From NCBI GenBank assembly GCA_964036665.1, contig OZ038529.1:21090060-21154059 (forward strand): a DNA stretch of 64,000 nt, given 5' to 3'. The stretch's first letter is position 1; the number at the start of each line of letters is the position of its first letter. A program made the translations under genes and the position numbers. The notes below the pieces were generated by a model. It did not search any database, was not told the DNA's origin, and saw only the letters and a program-made list of their open reading frames with translations. Below are positions 43,401 to 50,025 of the stretch, piece by piece. The stretch is from Gordius sp. MW1. Taxonomy: Eukaryota; Nematomorpha; Gordioida; Gordea; Gordiidae.

Positions 43401-46400
43401 ACCTTATTTCATCAAGTAAATTATTAATTTTATGTATTTATATATCGATAATTTTAGCTTTATACTATTCACGCCTACTACAAGGAACATATGATCCCCG
43501 CGGTCTATGTATTTATGCCTAATAGAAAGCGCGAAACATATTGCAAGGTCTTCCAAAAATTAAAGGACATATGTTTGGCTTTAGGTTTGCGATTGGACCC
43601 GACTTATATCCAAATTGATTTTGAGCGCTCTGCAAAGAGCGCTCTTCGAACATGCTTTCCCAATGCCGTAGTAAAAGGTAATAATTAATTTGTAGCGCTA
43701 ATATGTTTTTAAGGATGTCTCTTCCATTTTTCAAGGGCTATCTTGAGACGGATGGATAAACTTGAATTTAAAAAGGAATACTCTAGAAATCCCACCATAC
43801 GAAAATTAATTAGGAGAGTCTCGGGTCTCCCTTTTTTGCGGTTTCAAGATGTCTTCACTGTTTGGAGAGCATGTTGGGACGACCCTTTTGTCTCCCAACA
43901 TGCAAAACTACGATCTTTTTTTGATTATATTTTAAGTAGTTGGATTAGCCCCTCTGCCACATTCCCTTATTCAATGTGGCAGAGGTACGAGGCTGTTGGT
44001 CCTAGGACCAACAACCACCTCGAAGGCTACCACAATGGACTAAAGTCCTTAATTGGGCAACCGCATCCAGATATTTATACCTGTATTGCTTTTTTACTTG
44101 AAAATAATGAAAAGACTGAGATCAATCTCATGCAGATTGATCAAGGCCAGACTTTATATTCGATTAATAAATGCGTTCGCATGAAAAATGCTCACCTTAA
44201 CACTTTACACGCTTTATATTCTGATACTTCGCGTTATACTGATATTTTTAATTATGTAGATAACGTCGCGAAATTGATATCTCTTGATTTTGACTCGCGA
44301 TTTTGGAATTATTCTAATACTGTTATATTGCATTCGTTTGCTAATAATGATTCGAATATTTCAGATGACAGGGACACTAGTGACTTTTCAGACACTAGTG
44401 ACCCTGAATAAAATTTATTATTAATTTTCTTGTGAACTGTGTAGAGGTTAAAGTTAAACCGTTTCAGTGCGGTCTATCATTAATCTCTTATTTATACTAA
44501 GAGGGGCAAAGGAAGGGGGAGAAATTGGATTGGCAATGGGCAAAATCTAAGCAGGGGGTCAGAGAAACAAGTACGTTTATAACCTAAAGCAACGAAATTG
44601 ACAAATTTACAAAAAAAAAGTCTAATAATCAAGTGAGATTCAGAAAAAGAACAAATTTTTTTTTGATGGGAAAATGTATCTTTGAAATAATTGATTTTAG
44701 CCTCTGGCCGGGGTCCGACAAATTAAATGTAAACAGAGGTCATTACATTAGTATATATTTGGGGTTAGAAATTGTAAATGTGGGACGAGTTTCAAGGTAA
44801 GATTTACGAAAATAAATAGCAAAGACAAAAGGTAATTAACAAGGATATTCACCTCAGTTAAGGGACAGACAAATTAGGAGTAAGCAACGGTCATCATTGA
44901 TTTGCAGGGAATTTTTTAGCCATTTTTCCAATTATCCGTTATAAAGTCAATGCTAACGATATGTGGAATAACATAGCTAACACGGTACGATCAGTAGCGA
45001 GATGTGTTCTAGGAGAAGGTAAACCAGGTATACAAAAAGATAAGGAGACATGGTGGTGGAACGAAGACGTGCAACGCCGGGTCAAATTGAAAAGAAAGCT
45101 TTACAAATTATGGTCAGGAAACAGAAATGAGGAAACACGATTGGCATATGTGAAAGCTAAAAATGAGGCAAAACGTTGTGTAGCCAAGGCTAAAACAGGT
45201 CTACGATAATTTGAATGCCAAGTTAACCAGTAAAGAAGGGGAAAGAATGATCTACAAAATCGCAAAGACTAGGGCAAGGAACTCAAAGGATGTGGTAAAC
45301 GTGAAAACCATAAAGAGCAAAGATGGCATCACTCTAACTCTGGACCATCAAATCATAGATCGTTGGGAAGAATATTATAAAGAATTATTAAACAATTAAA
45401 ATGGGTTTTCGGACCACTGCGAAAGCAAGAACTATGAATATGACCCAGAGTTAGAAGTGACAGAAGAAGAGCTTGATAAGGTGCTCAAAAAGATGACCAT
45501 GGGTAGAGCGGTGGGACCTGATAATATACCTATGGAAGCTTTCAAAATGCTAGGACCCTTAGGTGTACATCTACTTGCAAAGCTGAACAAAATACTTGCA
45601 AGTGGTATGGTGCCTGATGAGTGGAGGGAAAGCTATGTTATATCTATCTATAAAATGAAGGGAGATGTACAAGAATGCAACGACTATCGAGGGATAAAGT
45701 TAACGAGCCACGTAATGAAGGTGTGGGAAAAGGTTATAGAAGCTAGACTCCGAAAAATAATATCAATAGATGAACGACAATTTGGGTTCATGCCTGGAAA
45801 GTCGACTTCAGATGCAATACATGGTCTTAGGAGACTTATGGAAGTATATAAGGAAAAACAAAAGGATCTTCATATGTGTTTTATCGATCTTGAGAAAGCT
45901 TTCGATAAAGTGGCCAAGGCAGTTGATATGGGATAGCCTGAGTTCCAATGGTGTACCTGAGGCTTATATAATGTTAATAAAGGATATGTATAGAAACGCC
46001 GAGATAAAACGGAATATGTATGCTTGGAGTCGGGGAATGAATACAAAGAAACACACTTGCAAATCGATGACTTGTGTTTAAGCAGCAGGAAAGAATTCAA
46101 ATATCTTGGTTCTAGGGTACAATGTGATGGAGGTGTGGAAAACGAAATTAAGGCAAGAATAAACGCAGGCTGGCTAAAATTCAGGGAGTTGAGTGGTGTG
46201 CTATGTGACAAGCACATACCACTCAAATTGAAAGGACGGTTATATAACACCGTTATTGTACCCACGGTATTGTATGGAGCGGAAAGCTGGGAAATAAAGG
46301 CAAAAAAGGAGCAAAGCTTGGCTACAATGGAGATGCGAATGTTGAGATGGATCTTGGGAATAAGCAAAAAGGATCATATAAGGAATCAAGACATAAGGAA

Positions 46401-49400
46401 CAAACTAAATGTAGTTCCGATTCAGAGAAAGTTGGTGGTAAGAAGATTGAGATGGTATGGCCATTTGGAGAGACGGGAGGAAAGTCACTTGGCAAATCGT
46501 ATAAAGAAAGTGCGAATCGAAGGTAAGCGAAAGAGAGGGAGGCCTAAACTGACATGGAAGCATAAAATTGATATGGACTTGAGAAGGTACGAGCTAAAGC
46601 GAAGCTGGTGTAAGTGCAGGAATACATGGAGAACCTACTTAAAGGAGCTGGCCACTAAATGTGACAAACAGCTATAGGAAAAAAAGGTCATACGTAGACA
46701 AATCGCCAAAAGGAATTTATACATAACGGTAATCAATCGCGCCCATAAGCCTTAATGGAATTTGACCTCGGGCGAGGCCGAAAAACTTAAAACAACACAT
46801 TAATTAGCTGATCTTTTTGTGAAAGCAAAAAATTTTTTTAAAGAAGCATAAGTCCACAGCCATAAATTGCGAATTGGACAGGAGAGGCGAATACAAGACA
46901 ATGCAATTAATTTACGCATTCCTAAAAACTAGTCCCTAACATTTAGCATTTCATCATGTTTTTATTCGATTTTTTTTTACCGAATTTGTCCAGAGAAATC
47001 AGCTTGATGTGAATGGATTATCAGCAAGTTTTGGGCTGATGAGCCACTAACCCCCCGAAGCAAACTCACGTTAACAAACCAAGTCAAACGTGATTTCCAA
47101 AATTAACACAATTTTATCATAAAGTATAACGTTGTTACGGTGTTCCCCGTATCTCAAATTGTAAAATCACTTAATGTTTGTCATATTTAACAACATTTAT
47201 ATCTTTGATAAACAGAAAAAATTATAAAGTTCACTTGTTTCTATAAAATAAACATTAATTATAATAAAGTTTAATCATTGTAATTAAAATCTGGCAAATT
47301 TATTTAATCTCACTCACTTAAATCAATGATAAAAGTCAATGTTGAAAATTAAAATTAAGAGTTTCATATAAAAAAATTTCAAGTTTTATTTTACTTAGGA
47401 ATTTTAGTATTTGGACATTGGTTAATGTGTTATAATATCATTACCTTATGACCTTTGTTTAAATTAGTAACATATACATATAGACCTAAAATATTATTTT
47501 TATTCTTAAAATTAAACTATTGTCCTTTTTTATAGCAATGCCATGTATATCTCTATTTTTCATATTGTTTATATTTTTTAAATTATAAGGCTAATGTCCA
47601 TTTAATACCAATTTATTTATCAATATTAGAAAATAGAAAAGGCAACAATTACTATAAAATTTATTTGATAGCAATAATATGCAAATCATAAAAATCTATG
47701 TTTTATCAATATTATCCCAGAGATGTTTCAATACTAATCTATTTGTCAACAAATAATATATAGTATAATTATAAGAAAGTTTACATATTTAGATAATGTA
47801 ATTAAATCCAAAAATCTACATTAATCAGATGTAAAATTTTCAATTTATAATTAATTTGCTAATATCCAACTATATATAAGTATCATTAACTTATGCATTT
47901 TGGTATAAAGTAAATATATATTAGTCTATAACAAGCCATAATTGTAATACAAATGTAAATGTATTTATATACAAAATGCAAAATTAATTTAAAACATAGT
48001 CATTATTCTACTGTTGTTTAATAACATTATAAGTACACATAGATATATGTTAATCATTATAATAAAATTAACTGTATAGTGACCTATTACTTAAAAATAA
48101 TAACATATGACTTATCATTTAAAATACGTAAGCTTATAAAAGGTCGTGTGCACCTTAATCTCTATAAGTATTCATTAGTTTATGTGCAAATAACTACAAA
48201 TTAAAAGCCTATGCATATGTTATTTATTTTTTTATTAATAGCTTTATATTTAGTAATTTTTTAATATATTACAATTTTGCCATTTAAATTATAGTTTTTA
48301 GTTTTTGTGTCTAGTTTGTTACAGTCATTGGCATTGTGGATGATTGGCATTGTGAATGGGATTTATAAAATTAGAATTTATTTTCAACTATAATTTTTAC
48401 ATTTAGAGATTGAAAAAAATAATAATATGTTTTAGTTGGGATAAAATTATTATATTTGTTATTTATTTTATTTAAATATTTATTTCAATTAATTAAGTTT
48501 TTTGCTTCAACAATGGCTCACTTTAATAACACAAACTATAAAAGCATCCTAATTTGTGTAAGATAATAATTCTATCTACACTTTGCCGTGGAATGATCAA
48601 TTTTCTTGCAAAAATCATAATTAAAACCGCCAAAACTTTTAGAAACAAATTAAAACTTTTTAAATTTTTGATGGACACATGATAAACAACTTATATATCA
48701 GATGGTATCACTATTACCTTCAAAAAATATTATACAAGGTGTTAAACATTTTCTCAAATTTATATATTAATTTTGCAAAAAGGCTAATAAAATGTATAAA
48801 AACAAATTTTTGGATGTGTATAGCAAACTTACATAGGGAATTATAAAAACAGCTTGGCACGTGAAATCCTGGGTTAAAAGGCAATCAAATGACGATTCCA
48901 CAGACAATTCAGGAATTTGAATGAGTAAATCACCAATTGATTGGTTCATTAAATTATTATCAGTTTTAAAAGATGCCACAACCTTTAACGTCCATTCATC
49001 CTTTTTTTCTACATATCAAACAAAACATAATTAATGCTTTTTAAAATAATTGTTTTTATTTTGGATGTGTATAAGTTTTGTTTTAATATGGAAGATTTAC
49101 TTTAAAATCATTAAGAAGTCGCTCAAATTGAAAAATGTGTTGTATAAATTGATGAAAAGAATTACCTGATAGATCAGTAAAGACATTCACATGCTCTAAA
49201 TATGCTGTTTTATAGATGATGAGTTTTACAGTTTTCCTGTATAAATTATGATTTTCTTTTAAACTCTATTAAAAATTTTTGCAAAAATACCATAATCCTA
49301 TGTCAGGAATGGCAGGACCCCAATCCCAACTAAAACTACATTGTTCCTTTCTTATTAGGTTTATATGACATTCCCCGTGTTGACCATTTGGAGGACAAGT

Positions 49401-50025
49401 TGGTGGAATGGATCTATTGGCATAAGTTGTCTCAGACAACTCTCGTGAATAGTGAATTGGTGATTTAAAGTGCAATTTTATGTTAATAACTATATCCTCA
49501 TCCCCTTGTGAAAAATCCTATAAAATAGTCTTTAATAATATGATATGCTTACTATGTGATCTTTTAAAGGAAAAAATTTAGGTTTAAACATGTTAGATGA
49601 GTTCCCTACATCCTGATTATTAATGTATATAGATGCAATACTATCAATGCCCTCAAAGTATAAGGCAATATTATTCCCTTGGACATCACTTTGCAATACT
49701 ATTTATATTTTTTATTTTAATATTATAATTATATAACCTCTTGTATTTAGGCTAAATATCCATTCTTTTTTGGATAAATAACGTAGTGCTAAATCATTAT
49801 ATCCGGATAATGGATCAAGTATGATGTGACTTTTGAACAAATTATGATATATGCTAGCAGGTAGATCACCATGCAAAAAAGTGGCTATACAAAAATTATA
49901 CAATAGAACTATATATTACTATTTTCGATATCGCTGATGGCCCATTTGTTGTTTAGGGGTATTATTTTTTCGGATTTTGTCAAAATGATTGTCATAAGCA
50001 AAATTAAGAAATGTTTAAGATGCAT
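10486..50025 (-). CDS. MANBA: Beta-mannosidase (GH2), lysosomal, 17 exons
   Basis: Cleaves terminal beta-mannose from N-glycan fragments in the lysosome. Exons from 5' to 3': 50025-49920, 49884-49738, 49698-49553, 49517-49291, 49236-49166, 49008-48833, 19646-19454, 18845-18681, 17610-17471, 16721-16642, 16230-16034, 15279-15111, 14757-14643, 13981-13837, 12196-11958, 11398-11216, 10731-10486. All phases fit and give 914 residues (human 879). The start encodes a signal peptide, [18 protein letters not shown]. Family landmarks: [74 protein letters not shown] with the acid/base Glu near 475, [12 protein letters not shown] with the nucleophile Glu near 573, [12 protein letters not shown], and C-terminal GRFSDNGF. 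Introns 1-4 are 35, 39, 35 and 54 nt, intron 5 is 157 nt, intron 6 is 29186 nt and the rest are 350-1640 nt. No disabling change was seen, so the gene looks functional despite the palindrome in intron 6. Confidence 0.95.
12258..12417. mobile_element. MITE, GGCGTAGCCAGG/poly-C family, decayed copy
   Basis: The right end reads CTGGCTACGCCCATG. The body has GCCCCCTCTTTAAATCCAG and TTGCCCCCTCTAG, as in the copies at 55112 and 63092. The left end (CATGGTAGACAGG) is degenerate. It lies in MANBA intron 14. Confidence 0.65.
12880..13310. mobile_element. GC-rich-ended repeat (CCCGGCCCG family)
   Basis: The left end AAAGCCCGGCCCGCTGCCCG and the right end GGGCCGGGTTCGGGCAG are inverted complements, separated by AT-rich DNA. 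Related GC-rich pieces occur at 11870-11930, 17840-17950, 27605-27765 and 50690-50760, often beside TGCAGGGCT. From memory this resembles hAT-type ends, but no target duplication was confirmed. Confidence 0.5.
18186..18490 (-). repeat. Dispersed repeat copy (GTTGGACAGG family)
   Basis: On the - strand it contains GGGCGAGGTCGAAAAA, GTGAAAGCAAAT, AGCATAAGTCCACAGCC, ACAAGTTGGACAGG and TTGCATAGCAATTAATAG, in the same order as the copies at 27780-27962 and in the palindrome arms. It is the longest copy in the window. It has no coding frame and lies in MANBA intron 8. Confidence 0.65.
19872..20129 (+). other. Unrecognised open frame of 85 codons
   Basis: It opens after a TAA at 19869 and ends with TAA at 20127-20129, followed closely by ATACTAGCTGACCCGGC. 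That motif recurs in many invertebrate dispersed repeats, suggesting this is the 3' end of a transposon ORF. It is charged and free of low complexity (for example [17 protein letters not shown]), so real coding ancestry is plausible. There is no ATG near the beginning. I cannot assign a family. Confidence 0.35.
20300..23266 (+). mobile_element. LTR retroelement fossil, left copy (Ty3/Gypsy-like), broken
   Basis: Parts in order: an LTR-like 5' region, a primer-binding site TGGCGCCCAACG matching tRNA-Lys (near 20645), a nucleocapsid-type double CCHC zinc knuckle (21290-21420), an aspartic protease with the DTGS core (21753-22080), and reverse transcriptase palm and fingers (22200-22920) running into the start of the region after RT. 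There is no 3' LTR. The copy is broken, with several breaks, and truncated where it meets the right copy. It is a fossil of moderate to young age: the two copies are still very similar. Placement near Ty3/Gypsy rests on the RT core. Confidence 0.8.
23267..25880 (-). mobile_element. LTR retroelement fossil, right copy, inverted relative to the left
   Basis: It carries the same parts on the opposite strand: LTR-like region and primer-binding site near 25525-25553, zinc knuckle near 24760-24920, protease 24087-24425, and reverse transcriptase 23267-24020. Paired positions sum to about 46178, so the two copies meet tail to tail around 22.9-23.3 kb. It is broken, with several breaks, and has no 3' LTR. 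The outer ends lose similarity near 20300 and 25880. The arrangement implies insertion of one copy next to another, or an inverted duplication. Confidence 0.8.
26378..26840 (-). mobile_element. RTE-type LINE 3' fragment
   Basis: On the - strand, short frames resemble the C-terminal tail of RTE-family polyproteins: [11 protein letters not shown], then [11 protein letters not shown] and [11 protein letters not shown]. The LINE at 51.5-53.3 kb has the same tail. A GC-rich segment GGGGCGGAGCCCC lies just beyond its 3' side. Frames are interrupted several times, so it is inactive. 5' truncation is typical of LINE insertion. Confidence 0.65.
27605..27765. repeat. ACCCGAACCCGACC repeat fragment
   Basis: Three tandem-like blocks of CAACCCGAACCCGACC are separated by T-rich stretches and end with GGGTAACCCGTGCAGGGCTC. 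The composition matches the GC-rich-ended repeat family at 12880-13310. No target duplication was found. Confidence 0.5.
27780..27962 (+). repeat. Dispersed repeat copy (GTTGGACAGG family)
   Basis: It shares ATGCGAAAGCAAAATAAA, AATAAGTCCACAGCCATTAA, GTTTCCACAGCAATG, TTACAAGTTGGACAGG and AACGAGTCCATAAAT with the copy at 18186-18490 (opposite strand). No coding frame. Confidence 0.6.
27963..28112. mobile_element. Short MITE with inverted ends
   Basis: The left end CAAACTAAAAGCTGATCATT pairs with the right end AATGAACAGCTTTTAGTTTA. The centre holds CCCTAACCCTTGCCCTAACA. About 150 bp, no coding frame. It is a single recognisable copy in this window. Confidence 0.55.
28843..29985. mobile_element. 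TCTCG-repeat transposon with inverted, repeat-rich ends
   Basis: The left side (28843-28990) is built of TCTCGTCTCGTCTCGGTCTC blocks. The right side (29820-29985) carries the same blocks, inverted at its outer edge (GAGACGAGACGAGACCGAG). The extreme ends read TAGTGTTTCG and CGCATCACTA. The middle (about 830 bp) is AT-rich with no frame. The layout, short TAG-type ends with dense subterminal repeats, parallels the hAT element at 4776 but with another motif. No clear 8-bp duplication was seen. Confidence 0.55.
30330..30460. repeat. Poly-C MITE fragment
   Basis: It contains GAGGCACCTGCG followed by a run of C, then AT-rich DNA and TGATCTTTTTGCCCCC. The internal layout matches the MITE at 63092-63279, but both ends are lost. 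Confidence 0.4.
32227..32420 (-). repeat. GTTGGACAGG-type repeat segment, left arm
   Basis: Mirror of 46730-46925. On the - strand it carries GGGCGAGGCCGAAAAA, AAGCATAAGTCCACAGCC and GAATTGGACAGGAGAGG, related to the copies at 18186 and 27780. It lies directly downstream of the LINE coding remnant in both arms, so it may be part of that LINE's 3' region or a separate insertion. Confidence 0.55.
32475..34191 (-). mobile_element. RTE-type LINE remnant, left arm
   Basis: Mirror image of 44961-46677 with the same frames and the same internal deletion; see that entry for the domains. Frames lie at 34191-33943, 33941-33753, 33695-33216 and 33128-32475. It has no endonuclease domain and no RT active-site block, so it cannot move by itself. 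Confidence 0.85.
34786..36440 (-). CDS. FLYWCH-MULE transposase gene, left arm copy
   Basis: Mirror copy of 42757-44411 with identical protein frames. Exons: 36440-35782, 35739-35520 and 35483-34786, separated by 42- and 36-nt introns. It shares the shifted frame just before the first catalytic Asp (see the right-arm entry), so neither copy encodes an intact transposase as read. Transcription would run away from the palindrome centre, starting in the tandem array. Confidence 0.85.
36385..39247 (-). repeat. Tandem array of ~110/164-bp units, left arm
   Basis: Unit-by-unit mirror of 39950-42812; see that entry for unit structure. The variant unit lacking part of the AATTACTTAG segment is at 38440-38450 here and at 40747-40757 in the right arm, so array expansion came before arm duplication. 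Confidence 0.9.
39507..39690. other. Unique 184-nt spacer at the palindrome centre
   Basis: Non-palindromic sequence between the arms, including TTTTTTGGGGGGCAAGTTTA and ATAACTTGCCAC, which form a small imperfect hairpin. No coding frame of its own. Its presence means the arms do not fold back base to base at the very centre, which helps such structures to persist. Confidence 0.85.
39950..42812 (+). repeat. Tandem array feeding into the transposase gene, right arm
   Basis: About 20 units. The short unit (~110 bp) contains TCTCAACCCATTCCTCAATT, GAATTATAAGGCCA, TTTCTGAATT and ACTAATTACTTAGGTG. Long units (~164 bp) carry two extra 27-bp subrepeats that would encode TSQPIPQFR. Near the centre and near the gene the units are mostly short; in the middle they are long. 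Unit length is not a multiple of three and each unit ends in an in-frame TAG, so the array is not one protein. The last unit has TTATGTG in place of TTAGGTG, which lets the transposase frame run on from it. Each unit holds a GTTTTAG|RTG that could act as a splice acceptor. Confidence 0.9.
42757..44411 (+). CDS. FLYWCH-MULE transposase gene, right arm copy
   Basis: DDE transposase of the Mutator-like superfamily. Exon A (42757-43415): FLYWCH zinc finger with [28 protein letters not shown] and RQHNHLP, then FGT. Exon B (43458-43677): [20 protein letters not shown] and [12 protein letters not shown] (second Asp). Exon C (43714-44411): [10 protein letters not shown] and [18 protein letters not shown], ending in an acidic Ser/Asp tail. 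Introns are 42 and 36 nt, phases 0 and 1. The first catalytic Asp ([13 protein letters not shown]) reads in another frame from the upstream part; loss of four bases from a GATGGATGG repeat would explain this. The start is uncertain because the frame emerges from the tandem array without an ATG. The FLYWCH-plus-MULE combination resembles Phantom-type elements (family knowledge). Inactive as read, unless the shift is bypassed. Confidence 0.85.
44961..46677 (+). mobile_element. RTE-type LINE remnant, right arm
   Basis: Frames in order: 44961-45209 (linker with [13 protein letters not shown]), 45211-45399 (ending [12 protein letters not shown]), 45457-45936 (reverse transcriptase: [67 protein letters not shown]) and 46024-46677 (thumb and C-terminal region: [51 protein letters not shown]). 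The apurinic endonuclease domain is absent (5' truncation). An internal deletion near 46003 removes the RT block that normally carries HQGSALSP and FADD. There is also a frame shift near 45918. It is the same clade as the LINE at 51.5 kb. Confidence 0.85.
46730..46925 (+). repeat. GTTGGACAGG-type repeat segment, right arm
   Basis: Mirror of 32227-32420. It contains CGGGCGAGGCCGAAAAAC, AAGCATAAGTCCACAGCC and GAATTGGACAGGAGAGG. It follows the LINE coding remnant directly. Confidence 0.55.

Larger units (their letters stand above)
30790..48363. mobile_element. 17.6 kb near-perfect palindrome (MULE-bearing, foldback-like)
   Basis: Two inverted arms (30790-39506 and 39691-48363) surround a 184-nt unique spacer. 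Paired coordinates sum to 79197 near the centre and 79152-79153 in the outer part, because the left arm keeps 45 nt that the right arm lacks near 44.68 kb. Otherwise only scattered base changes and a single-base indel were seen. Order from the centre outward: tandem array, FLYWCH/MULE transposase gene, RTE LINE remnant, AT-rich tip. The tips begin AATCCCATTCACAATGCC. Flanking nonamers do not match (ATCATTTTG against TATAAAATT), so no MULE-type target duplication supports insertion as one unit. It could be a giant foldback MULE/Phantom-like element or an inverted duplication of one element. Confidence 0.9.
39691..48363 (+). repeat. Right arm of the palindrome
   Basis: Reverse complement of the left arm, gene content on the + strand. 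It lacks 45 nt near 44.68 kb that are present on the left. The outer part 46970-48320 is AT-rich, has no coding frame and ends GGCATTGTGAATGGGATT. Confidence 0.9.
19647..48832 (-). other. MANBA: MANBA intron 6, 29.2 kb, with two long inverted structures
   Basis: The 5' splice site is TAT|GTAAGT at 48832 and the 3' site is TTAG|AAT at 19647. Both join in phase 0 between a segment ending FIIPY and one starting [12 protein letters not shown], as in other beta-mannosidases. Contents in + strand order: an unrecognised ORF, a tail-to-tail LTR-retroelement pair, an RTE fragment, several MITEs, a TCTCG-repeat element and the 17.6 kb palindrome. Both inverted structures would be transcribed with MANBA and could fold into long hairpins. 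Confidence 0.9.
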
